NCBI GenBank assembly: GCA_018402685.1
Contig: JAGYIJ010000002.1
Coordinates: 434,001 to 498,000 of the forward strand
Length of the DNA: 64,000 bases
Direction of reading: 5' to 3'
From: Aquiluna sp.
Lineage (GTDB): Bacteria > Actinomycetota > Actinomycetes > Actinomycetales > Microbacteriaceae
Shown one piece after another: positions 12,147 through 23,285 of this stretch; position 1 is the stretch's first letter; each line of letters begins with the position of its first letter. The notes beneath the pieces were generated by a model. That model ran no database searches, was not told the origin of the DNA, and saw nothing but the letters and a program-made list of their open reading frames with translations. The position numbers and the translations under genes are program-made.

Positions 12147-13946
12147 ATGCAAAAACTAACTTTTAGGTCCATCGGCCAGATTCTCGACAAGAAGTCACGT
12201 CGCAAGCTCTTCCTTCTCTCGATTGCGAGAATCGCAGCCAACCTTCTAGACCTAATTGGCTTGGCGGGTATTGCTCTGCTTGCAACGTCCTTTAGTTATC
12301 TGGCCTCTGGGTCTGCTGAACGAGGTCTCCGCTCAACCTGCCAATCATTGGCGAAATCATGATCACCGAATTGCAAGCAGTTTTGATTGCCATGGTTATC
12401 GCTGGAGTCTTCCTGATGAAGTCAGGCTTCTCCATCTGGCTCAACCTCCTAACATCCCTCACCGTTGCAGGATTTGAGGGCAAGTTCTCCAGAGAACTTG
12501 CTGAAGACTTTTTCTCGCCAATTCAAGACTCGGACATTGGTAGCGACTCAGTGGCCGAGTTCCAGAACCGAGTTATGTATTCAACAGGCGCAATGAGCTC
12601 CTTCTTGAATGCTCGAATGACATTTGTGGCTGAAGGTTCACTGCTGATTGCGATGGTTGCGATTTTCATCGCGGTCAACCCGATTGCGACAGTTTCCATG
12701 GGTGTATTCATGGGAGCTGTTCTTTTCACTCTCAACAAGATGATCGGTTTCCGAATCGCGAGAAACGGTCAGCTTCAGATGAAGGGTTACGAAACTTCAC
12801 TGGAGACCAGTCAGAGACCTGTTTGGAGTGAAGCGAGAAGCTCTTAGCTCCGGAGTCACCCCAAGCTGGCTAACGAAATTCTCGATGGGAAGAACTCAGG
12901 CGGCTCAGGGTGGTGCAGTCATCTACACACTGAACTCTCTCCCGAGATACGTTGTGGAGACGTCTTTGGTTCTCGGCATCTTTGCCTTCATTGGCGGAGT
13001 GGTGATCTTTTCCGACCTTCCAACTCAGGCAGTCACCATCGGTGTCTTTATGGCTGGTGGTTTGCGATTGATCGCCTCCTTGCTTCCACTGCAGGCAGCC
13101 TTCAACCAAATGCAGGATGGCTCAAACCGTGGTCAGTTGGCGTTCAACGCCCTAGTTGAGAGAAGAGCTCGCCAAGCCACCGAGGTCGCTCTGGGTGAAT
13201 TTGAAATCCCTCAGAACCCCAATGTTGAATTCAAGGACGTTCGCTTCCGCTACCCGAAGAGCGATGTTGACGTTTTGAGCGGCATCAGCTTCAGCGTCGA
13301 GCCGCTCACCAAGGTCGCTATCGTCGGACCATCTGGGGCAGGTAAATCAACTGTCTTTGACCTTGCTACCGGCTTCAGAGAGCCTTCTGCCGGCTCGATC
13401 ACGGTCGGTGGCATAAATCCTCGCGACATCCTCTTTGGCGCTCCTGGCACCTTCGGTATCGTCACTCAGCGACCTCACCTCGTGACAGGCAGCATCCTTG
13501 AGAACGTTTCGCTAGTCGAAGACTCTTCAACCGATCAGGACAAGGTCCAGCAGTCACTGGTTCGAGCAGGACTAGGTAAGTTCACCGAACTTGAAAACTG
13601 GTTCGAGCTGCAGATCAAGCCCGACTCAGGTCAGCTATCAGGTGGCGAGATTCAGAGACTCGGACTAGCTAGAGCTCTCTACCGTGACCCGAAGATTTTG
13701 TTCTTGGACGAGGCAACCAGTGCACTGGATGCCGAGACAGAGGCAGAGATTACAAAGGTTCTGCAGTCACTAAAGAACGAGATGACCGTAATCCTGATTG
13801 CCCACAGGCTCTCAACCGTTCAGCACGCTGACAAGATCATCTATCTGGACAAGGGCAAGATTGTTGCTGAGGGCACCTTCGCAGAGCTCAAGGCCAAGGT
13901 TCCTGACTTTGCCAAGGCAGTTGAGCTGATGGACCTGTCGCCCTAG
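12147..13946 (+). CDS. ABC transporter permease-ATPase (MsbA/PglK-like flippase type), frameshifted in the TM half
   Basis: ORFs 12129..12362, 12359..12847 and 12828..13946; VAIVGPSGAGKSTVFDLATGF, LSGGEIQRLGLARALYRDPKILFLDEATSALDAETE. Confidence 0.8.
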
Positions 13947-13947
13947 C

Positions 13948-14660
13948 CTTGCAGAGACGCGCTGCTCTTAGAGCGGCTCGGGCATACGGAACTGCCAACT
14001 TCAGAGGCTGAACGATGATTCTCCAGCCTCACGCCTCCTCCCATTTGTTTGGAACTTCAATCACTTTCGTTCCAGAGCAAATGGCCCCTAAAGAGGCTCT
14101 ACAGTGATGCTGAAATCGTCCGACTCAAGGGTCAGTTCGTCTAGAAGCTCTCTCGGGTAGAGGCTTGAAACCATTTGTTAGGTCTCGGTTTGTTGTCTTG
14201 AAGTGACCCGAGGGTGAGATTGCTAACTCTATTTACCAAGAGCTTTGCCCGTGGATATCCCTTTATCGATCCAGATTCAGAAAATCGATTGCCAAATACA
14301 CAGGCTTCCGGGTTGGACCTCGAGGTAGTTATGAAAGTTAAGACATCGGCTGGCTCTTCACTTCCATCTGCCATCACGAAGACGACGTATGTCCCTCGAG
14401 AGCGGCGGATCCCGTCTTTGATCGCGACTCCGTAACCTGCACGCTCGGGAGATTTGTAGCTCGTCACAACTTCGTGCCGGCTAACGATTTCTGCCAGGAC
14501 ATCCCAAGTTCTCATCGCTGCTTTGATTATCAATCAGCACGATTTCAAAATCTCTTTCATCGACCAAGGCGGCGAGAAGATTCTCAACTGTCGTCCTCGA
14601 TAGTCAGGGCCTCGTTATGACAAGGAATTACGATTGAGTACTTTGGGCGATTCATTGATT
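13948..14660 (-). CDS. Glycosyltransferase family 2, frameshifted
   Basis: N-terminus near 14660 reads RPKYSIVIPCHNEALTI; ORF 14141..14533 contains SPERAGYGVAIKDGIRRSRGTYVVFVMADGSEEPADVL; C-terminal reading AICSGTKVIEVPNKWEE extends towards 13950. Confidence 0.7.
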
Positions 14661-15400
14661 GAGTGCTCTCTTCGCAACTTTCAATGAGCTCGCCACAGAC
14701 TCTAAGTTCAGAACTGTCTTTGTGTGCCTAATTGCTCGACTGTTGCAAACTCGAAATGGTTCAAAAGCTGTGGACTTGAGCTCAAGATTCCAGAGGCTCG
14801 CCTCCTCTCATGCAGAGGGCTCAGATCATTTCTCGCTCAAGTGCAGATGACCCAGAAACTTGATGTCGTCATCGCTGAAGGACAGCCCCTCTTCAGCATC
14901 AACCTGAGCGCCAATGTCCAAGTTCACGCCGAGTCCAGGTTCTCCGATTTCCGCCACCAGGTCGATGGCCTCTCGAGCTGAATTCAAAAGTTGCAACCGT
15001 ACCTCTTTGAGTTTGGCTCTAGGAGAAGCTTCACCCCGCGCGAAGCGGCTGCTGCCCCAGCGGCACTAAAAGATTCCTTGGCGGTTTCCAGCTCTTCGTT
15101 GCCCAGAGTGAGTCTCTGTCTGTTTGCAGGCGACCCGAATACAAGCCTTTCCACACCGATGCTTTCGGCGCGCTCGAAAATCCTGTACAGGGAAATTGAA
15201 AGAATCTGTCGTTCTTGATCCGACCCAAAGAGATTATGGTTACCAACGCCAAAGAGAAGCGACTGCATCCCGGCGATGGCTATTCCACGGTTTGCCCATG
15301 CCTCTTTGACATTAACCCAATCTGAAATCGATGCCTCTGAGGGCGAGTCGAAATACTTCCCCATCGCGAGATCTATGAATTCGACTCCCTCAGCGTGAAG
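14650..15400 (-). CDS. Xylose-isomerase-like TIM-barrel protein (sugar phosphate isomerase/epimerase family), frameshifted
   Basis: ORF 14984..15364: GIAIAGMQSLLFGVGNHNLFGSDQERQ...ERAESIGVERLVFGSPANRQ...AAAASRGVKLLLEPNSKRYGCNF. Confidence 0.65.
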
Positions 15401-15469
15401 GATCTATTGCCACCCCATCGTCTTCTGAACTATTCCAAGCCAGATTTGAAATTGAGAGTTTAGGAAGGC

Positions 15470-16245
15470 TCACGATCTTGCATACTTTCGAATTGCATCT
15501 AAGGAGTCCTCTGCGTTGTATTGGTAGCTTGTCCCACCGTCCCAAAAACGCGCGTGTTTTGATCTAAAGTCGTATCGGACAGCTGCCTCGTGGGTCTGCA
15601 ATTCCTTGCCGAAAACGTCCCTTGCAATTTCGTCAAGGGAAATTGGTTCGGCAGTCAAATGAACTAAAGAAAGCCCTAGCTTTAGAGATAGGGACAAGTC
15701 ATCCCAGAGATTTGCCATCGGGTAGAACTGAAAAACTGACGCGCCATTCAACTTATGAATCTCATTGTCGTTCCTGAGGTCGAATAGTGCATTCTTTCGC
15801 AAGCCGGTGCCTACGAGTCCTGGCAATCGAACTACCAAGGGGCTCGGAAAGAGTTCCTGAAATTTGACCTCGAGAATCCTTCGATTTACTCCGTAAGCAT
15901 TTGCTTTGTCGAACTCCGGTTCGTCATCCTCCGTAACACCAATTGGGCTACTGAAAACATCCACCGTGCTAATCAAAATTGCGGCCTCTGCTTCTATCCC
16001 AGCGAGGGACCTAATCAGGAGGTTGATGTTGCAGCAAATCATCTTCGGGATTCTGGTTTGCCAACCATTTCTGCGCCAGGAGCTGCTGAGCAAACCAGAA
16101 GTTTGGTTTGAGACCCATCAGTCTCACTAATGTTTTCTCTGTTGAATTGACCATCAAACGGGGTTTGCTGAGTAAGGGTTGTGCCGACAAACCCGGTGTA
16201 GCCGATAAGTATTTTCTCGAAGCTTTTCAACGAATGCTCCTCCAA
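15470..16245 (-). CDS. NAD-dependent epimerase/dehydratase-like SDR, frameshifted
   Basis: N-terminus EKILIGYTGFVGTTL (ORF 16039..16245); ILISTVDVFSSPIG, NAYGVNRRILEVKFQELFPSPLVVRLPGLVG (ORF 15470..16093). Confidence 0.65.
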
Positions 16246-16289
16246 ACTTGTGGTCTCAAGAATTGAGTCTATTGCGTCGTAAACGGTGT

Positions 16290-17375
16290 CAATTTTTGAG
16301 CCAAGAACAGATATGTAACCCTCGTGCCCTTTCTGTTCAGAATGAGGATCGGCCGAGCATCGTGGATTTCTGAGCTCGTGAGAATTGCCTTATCGACAAA
16401 GATTGAGGAGCGGTATTCGACATCGCGTAACACAGGGCATTATTCGAGCCGCATCCAATTGCATTCTTGGGAACGCGGAACTGTCGCGAGTCTCAACACG
16501 ATTCTCACTTCCCCCAGCTTTGGTCCAGCGCGGTGTGTAGGTCACATGAGTAAAAGGAGTGGAGAGGCTGAGTAGGGAAAGGCATCAGAGAGAAGAACGG
16601 CCCGTCCATGACAGTAACCCCAACACTTGACAGCCTCCCGGGAACTGACACGAGTGCTATCTCCGGCCCGCTCTATTTTCAGAATTCGAGACAGGCCTCG
16701 ACAGGGGTTAAAGGGTGCCGAGTCCCGAATAGGTGCAGTCGACAACGAAGTTATAGGCTGCAGAGTCACCGCCTTTGAGATCGATAGGAACTTGTCTCCA
16801 GGCTTAGAAACGCTGAGTGCCTCCGTGGCAAAGCGCACCGCGACGCCGGAACTTTGCGCTCTCTGAAGGGATTCTTCGAGGCAAAGTCGAGGAATTAAAC
16901 GCTGGCTCATCAACCAGAAAAACGTCTTCGACATAATCGAAATCAAAAGTTCCTTTTGTTGCTTTGAGGCCTCAGACAGCGGTGCGGCCACTCTGCTTGC
17001 AAAACGCCCTGAATTGACTTGACTGTAACTTTCGAATTGTCTTTGAGAAATGGCATAAAGCATCTCAAAGTCATCGAATATTGCGGCACCAAAGTCATTC
17101 TTAAATCTCGCCAGGCCACTGCGACTTCTAGCGCAGCAGTCCTCTCAGGTCACGTGGGTAGTGATAGCCGCCATGAACGCGAGCTTGGTTTGCCCATGAC
17201 GCGCCCGCCCCTATCTCGCCGGCCCTCTCCAGACCTCCACATGGGCGCCAGTCATTCGCGCAATGTGTTCCGAGATGCTCAGGCCATAGAAGCCAGCCCC
17301 TATGACAGCAACCTTGACACTGCTCAAGTTCCGCGCTCTTTGCCTCTCGAGATTCTCCACATTTAGGCGCTTGTC
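16290..17375 (-). CDS. FAD-dependent oxidoreductase (DAO-like), multiple frameshifts
   Basis: VKVAVIGAGFYGLSISEHIARMTGAHVEVW (dinucleotide fold), manually read continuation EIGAGASWANQARVHGGYHYPRDLRGL, then ORF 16542..17063. Confidence 0.65.
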
Positions 17376-17389
17376 TAACTCGATTGGGT

Positions 17390-18336
17390 CTCCGTCGAAG
17401 CTGGAAGAGAACTGTGTGGTGCTGTGCTCACGATCGGGCATCAGTTGCAGGAGGTACTCGCTGATGAGGAAGAGCACCAGGCAAACAAGAAAAAACATGG
17501 CAGATAACTGGAGCGATGTGCTGGCCCAACCATCCTGAATGTTGTCTCCGAGAAGCGCGGTAGCAAGAACATAAATGGCATAAAAGACGTTCAGGACAGC
17601 GCCAACTAGTGACACAAGAGATGCAGAACCGCATTGGAACCTTGGTGCCCCCAAGAAGCATCTCCATCGCCGAGCCGTAGGATTGCCAAAAAGGTGTTTT
17701 GTTCTCTTTCAAAGTAGCCTGAAAGGAAATTGTCTTTGCAGGCAGGGCAGCAGAAGTAATGAACGCCCTAAACTCGACGTCCGGTCGCCTTGCTGCCAAC
17801 ACCAAGCTAATCGCTGACCTGGACATTGCCCTAAACACTGGGGCTTCTGACGAAAAGTTGCTTCCATGTATGGCGGTAAACGCCCACCCAAATACCCTCT
17901 GGCCTACCCGGTAGCTGATCGATTGACGGGCAGCTCGCCCTGCATTTGCCTTGCCAAACACGACCTCGTGATCGTAGTCAATCGAGTCGACCAAGGCAGC
18001 GATTGCCTCGAGTTGATTTTCACTTCTATCAAGGATCACAGCCCAATCACCAATCGCTTGCCGAAGCCCGATAATGGCAGATGCATTCCTTGACACCCTC
18101 GAAGACTGCTCAATGAAAATGCAGTTGCTGAGCTCGCGACGAAGAGAGTCAGAGCTACTAGAACTCAAGTCTCTTCTTGGTGACCTCAGAAGTATGACTT
18201 CAAAGTGACTCGACGAGCGCCTAGCAATTTCGCTAATCGTCGCATGCTTTCGCGTTATTTCGTCGTTGGAGTCATCACCTGCAAGGACGACGAAACTGAG
18301 AAAATTTATCTTCGAATTAGTTTTTGATTTACTCAT
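17390..18336 (-). CDS. Glycosyltransferase family 2-like, C-terminal TM segments, frameshifted
   Basis: ORF 17428..18336: FLSFVVLAGDDSNDEI...RNASAIIGLRQAIGDWAVILDRSENQLEAIAALVDSI, DPM-like layout; hydrophobic segments in the adjacent frame (ORF 17211..17654). Confidence 0.55.
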
Positions 18337-18339
18337 GCT

Positions 18340-19500
18340 TGTCTCGTGTTCTGACTAGTCGGGAAATCGAGAACCACGCGAGCATCGGTGTCAGCAAGGT
18401 AGAGGTAATTGGCTCCCTCCCACCAGAAAATATCGAATTGTCGATTGAAGACCAAATCTCCAAACGACAAAAATATCAGGTGAGGTGCGACGACCAACAG
18501 CAACCGTTGACAGGTCATCCCAATGGAATCTGGACCTCAGAATAAACGCGCCAGAACGGCTACCGCTGTAACTAAAAACATGAGCACGTAGAAGACGCCG
18601 AGGCACCAAAGATTGGCCCTTGGAGATGAGATGGAGGGGTGCAAAACCCTCTGGGTTACTTAGGTAAACCAAAACATTCGGAACTAAAACAATTGCAGAA
18701 ACGATAAGCGTGAACCAGACCCAGCGGTTGCGCCGTTGAAGCAGGATGATTCCGGAACGGCACAGCGAAGATTGGCATATTTATGCGCGTGCTGGCGATT
18801 AGCCCAACTAGCAGGGCGAGCGGGTAGAAGATTGAGTCTCTTCAGCTTTTCTGCATTCTTCGAGCTATTGACAAGGAATACAGCGATGAGAGACATAAAG
18901 CCAATGAAGACAAAATCACTGCCGTTGACCATTAACTCAAGGCTGGCTGGCGTGCCTGCAATCACGGCAACAAATGTTCCAATTTGAAGCCGATCCATAT
19001 TCTTTCACGATACATAAAGGCAACTGTTAGAGCAAAGAAGGCGGGGCCAGCAAGTCCCCATTAGGTTGGTTATAACGAAGGGTGCGTGAGGGACGATCGC
19101 ACCTAAAAGGTTTGAACAAGGATTTCCGAAGTAGGTTGGCGCTGCGACTGGATTCTCTCCAGCCAGTAAAGCCGTCACACCGAGAATCGTGCAATCATCT
19201 TGATCTTGGCCCTGCATTTCGAGCTTCAACGCGTCTGCAAAGGGATAGAACACAGTGGAAATCAGTGCGACAATCGCCACGGTCCCGAAAATGAAGACTT
19301 TTGATTGCAAGAACTTCTTGAGTCCTGAATCTCTCGAGGACCTCAAGTGCCAGACGACTGGCCATGCAAACCAAAAAGTAAGGGATGAACCATAGCCAGC
19401 TTCCAAGGTACTTTTCTGCAGGCCTAAGAGCCGGCAGCATCAGAAGTACTAAGGCGAGAATGGCCACTATCTCTGAAGAGGCACGTCTATTTAGAATTGG
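18340..19500 (-). CDS. Polytopic membrane protein (possible GT-C glycosyltransferase), heavily frameshifted
   Basis: Hydrophobic fragments in ORFs 18391..18672, 18684..18998, 19005..19406 and 19195..19467 on one strand; position between GT2 and GtrA genes. Confidence 0.45.
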
Positions 19501-19519
19501 AATATCTCCACCCCACTAG

Positions 19520-19880
19520 TCAATCCAAGCTTCGAAATGTCCATCTCTTGTGCACTTGATACTGAAGAAGTGCCTGCAGAGCCATCCAGATTAGCTTAGC
19601 TATCCATTCTAATTTCAGTAGCCCCGACAGCAGCGGGATTGCAATTGTGGCCAGTCCGACAACGCAGAGAGCAACGATCAGATATCTCCGAAAATGAACG
19701 TGGTTGCTCGGCCTCGTTGAACACGAATCTACTTGTGAGGCTGTAACCGAGGAGAATGCCGAAGCTGGCGCTTACGAATGAAGCTGCTGCGACTGGCAGT
19801 CCTAGTCCAATCGCCACCAAAAGATGAGGGAAGTCACATAGCGCTGCTATTCCAGAAAAAAGTAGTAGCGAATTGCATGT
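19520..19880 (-). CDS. GtrA family membrane protein, frameshifted
   Basis: VAIGLGLPVAAASFVSASFGILLGYSLTSRFVFNEAEQPRS; re-read C-terminus KLIWMALQALLQYQVHKRWTFRSLD*. Confidence 0.7.
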
Positions 19881-19900
19881 GAGGACACGTAGAGAATTCC

Positions 19901-21537
19901 CTAGCCCCTTCTAGCTTCCCTTCGCTGCCTCTGCTCCTTTGGATCAGGAACAGGAACTGCAGCAATGAGTTTCTTGGTGTATTCGTGTTGTGGGTTGCGA
20001 AGAATCTGGTCCTTCTCCCCTGCTCAACAATCTCACCAAACTGCATGACCGCTATGCGGTCACTCAGTAGGTCAACAACAGCTAGGTCGTGAGAGATAAA
20101 CAGGGTTGCAAACTGCTGCTCTTTTTGAATCTGCTGCAATAGCTCTAGAACCCTGGCCTGAACAGAAACGTCCAAAGCACTGGTTGGCTCATCAGCAACC
20201 AGAAGCTTTGGACTCAGCGCTAGCGCTCTAGCAATACCAACACGCTGTCTCTGGCCTCCGGAGAGCTCGTGGGGATAGCGGTTGCGATAGGTCTTTGGCA
20301 GTTCAACTAGGTCCAGCAGCTCACTAACGCGCTTGGTTCTAGCTTCTGAGTCCCAACCTGCCAGCAGCAATGGCTCAGCGATCGACTGACCAATGGGCCA
20401 GCGTGGATTGAGCGAGCTACCTGGATCCTGGAAGACGATGCCGATGTTTCTGCGGACCTCGAGAAGCTCCTTCTTGGAAACCCCGACCATCTTCTGACCT
20501 GCAACAGATAGTTGGCCTGACTTGATTGGCAATAGGCCAACCACTGCTCTACCAATCGTTGTCTTGCCAGAACCTGACTCTCCAACCAGACCTAGAACTT
20601 CTCCTGGGTAGATCTCAAGCGATGCGTTCTTGACTGCCAAGAAGGCTGGCACCTTGCCACGCTTTGGATACTCAATGTCGAGATTCTCCATCTTGAGAGC
20701 TGGCTCGACATTGGTGGCAATCTTGGTTTCTCTAACTGGTGCTGCACCAAGGTGAGGCACTGCTGCAAGCAGTGCCTTGGTGTATTCGTGGGTTGGTGCT
20801 TCAAAGATTTGGTCTGTTGAGCCAGTCTCAACAACAACGCCGTCCTTCATGACGATCATGTGGTCAGAGAGGTCTGCAACAACTCCCATGTCATGGGTAA
20901 TCAAGATGATTGCTGAGTTGAGCCTCTTGTTCAGGTTGCGCATCAGCTCGAGAATCTCAGCCTGGACGGTGACGTCCAGGGCTGTTGTTGGCTCGTCTGC
21001 GATCAGCAATAGCGGATCGCAGGAGATTGACTGCGCAATCATTGCGCGCTGTCTCTGGCCTCCTGAGAGCTGGTGGGGGTAGGAGTTGAAGGCTTTCTCT
21101 GGGTCTGGTAGTTCAACCATGGCTAGGAGCTCCAGGGAGCGCCTCTTGGCCTCTGCCTTGGTCATGCCCTTGTTGTGGATCTGGAGAGCCTCTGTGATCT
21201 GGAATCCGACCGTGTAGACAGGGTTTAGGGCTGTCATGGGCTCCTGGAAGATAACGGCAATCTTCTGGCCCCTAATCTCCCTCAGTCGCTTCTTATCGGC
21301 TCCGATGAGCTCTTCGCCCTCTAGCTTCACGGAGCCGGATGCGCGACCATTCACAGGGAGTAGCCCTAGGAGACTCATTGCAGAGGTTGACTTGCCAGAG
21401 CCTGACTCACCAACAATGGCGAGCACTTCTCCTGGCTTGACGTTGAAGTTAATGCCGGATGCGGCCATTACCCACTCACCGTCGACCCAGAAGTCAACGG
21501 ATAGTTCACTGGTTTCAATAATCGGTTTAGAGGTCAT
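19901..21537 (-). CDS. Dual ATP-binding-domain oligopeptide ABC transporter ATPase (DppD-DppF fusion type), frameshift near 20025
   Basis: Two Walker A sites (GESGSGKSTSAMSLLG, GESGSGKTTIGRAVVG) and two LSGGQRQR signatures; C-terminus re-read as RNPQHEYTKKLIAAVPVPDPKEQRQRREARRG*. Confidence 0.93.
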
Positions 21538-21577
21538 TTAGGCACAAACCCTTTTCGTTTACTGCAACACTTGTGAC

Positions 21578-22166
21578 GTGCAGGTTTTCATTGCTAAGTC
21601 CTCGAGATACCTCTCGATTGCCATCATCGTTGCCATGGCGCTGGCTCTGGCCAGCGTCTTTGCCACCGATGGCATCTCGGGAGTGCTTTTGAGCACTCCC
21701 CTGGTTTTGACCATAGTCTTTGGCACCCTGATGCTCTTTTGGTTTCCCAGGGTTGAGGTGAGTGAAAACGAGGTTGTAATCAAGAACGTGATTAGAACCT
21801 TCAAGGTTCCCATGCAGAAGATCGCAAGAATCGACACCCGCTGGGCGCTGGCTATTTACCTCGGAGAACGGCAAGCGCATCACCAGCTGGTCTGCAACTG
21901 CACCCGGAAGACACACCAGCATCTTCGCTAGCCGCGAGCAGGGTCAGCATTTGCCCGAGAGCACCTACCTCGCTGGCACCGTTAGACCTGGAGATCTGAT
22001 CAGCACCGATTCCGGTGCTGCTGCGGCGACCATTCGCCGCTACTGGGAACAGCAAAGAGACACTGGCTCCCTCAAGGAAGATGCCAAAGTCACTGTCACC
22101 TGGCACCTCGGCCAGCTGGCTGGCCTTGGTGCGCTGGTGGTTTTGAACTTTATTGTTCTCAACTAA
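21578..22166 (+). CDS. Membrane-anchored PH-domain-like protein, frameshifted
   Basis: ORF 21578..21931: two TM helices then FWFPRVEVSENEVVIKNVIRTFKVPMQKIARIDTRW; continues in ORF 21951..22166 with a C-terminal TM. Confidence 0.5.
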
Positions 22167-22198
22167 AAGGTTCTGAACTACTAGCTTGCCGACTCTCA

Positions 22199-23285
22199 TT
22201 AGTTTGCCTTGCGGTTCTTGAAAAGCTTCTTGAGGTCGTTGATTGCGCCATCGGTGCGAGGCAGACGCCTTTGCCTTGGGTCAAAGGCGTCTCTTAGACC
22301 ATCACCGATGAAGTTAATCGTCAAGCGCGATGATCACAATGAACAGACCCGGATACCAGAACAGCCAGGGGCGTGTTTTGAAGGCTTCGTTGTATTCGCT
22401 GATGATCTGACCCAGTGAGATATCTGGAGCAACGATGCCGAATCCTAGGAAGCTCAGTGAGGTCTCAATCAAGATGGCAGCTGCCATCAACAGGGTTGCG
22501 TTCACCACGATGACACCAATGGTGTTGGGCATGATGTGCTTGAAGATGATCCTGAAGTTAGAGGCTCCAGCAACTCTTGCGGCATCTACGAACTCACGCT
22601 CTCTGAGAGCTAGGAACTCAGCTCTCACCAGACGCGCTAGACCGGTCCAGGCAAGGGCTCCAAGCAGGATGGCGAGTGATACGGCATCGCCACCAAAGTT
22701 GCGGCTTAGAACGGCTCCTACGACCAAAAGCGGAAGGATGATGACCACGTCAGTGGCACGCATTAGGAAGCTGTCGATGCGACCACGGAAGAAGCCAGCA
22801 ATCGCACCAACGGTGACACCAATCACGGTTGAAAGAACACCAACAATCAGAACAACAATCAGCGACTGCTGAATGCCTCGCATGACTCTGGCAAAGATGT
22901 CTTTGCCCAGGGTGTCCTGACCAAAGGGGTGCTCGCCTGCGGAGAAGTTTGCAAGATCCAGGGTTGGCTGACCGCCCTGGTTCATGACGTCGTAGTTCTC
23001 ATACCAGTTATAGGGCCACCAGCCCTCGATGCGGAAGCCATCGATGGCTAGCCGGTTGGTGTTGGGGTCATTAATGAGATTGCCAGAACCACCAATGACC
23101 GTGCCGACGGAGGTGAAGGCAAGAAGTGTGATGAAGGCAAGAACAAACAGTGACACCACGGCGGCCTTGTGACGGAAGAAGCGCCTGCGGACAATCGTGC
23201 CGAGCGAGAGACCTTCGGTCTCGCGCTGCTCGATCGTGATCTCACGATTGAGCTGAGTCTCGTTAGTTTCGCGCTTTTTTGCCAT
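22199..23285 (-). CDS. Oligopeptide ABC transporter permease (DppC/OppC-like), frameshift near 22320
   Basis: GSGNLINDPNTNRLAIDGF, HPFGQDTLGKDIFARVMRGIQQSLIV, EFVDAARVAGASNFRIIFKHIMPN; re-read C-terminus NFIGDGLRDAFDPRQRRLPRTDGAINDLKKLFKNRKAN*. Confidence 0.92.
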
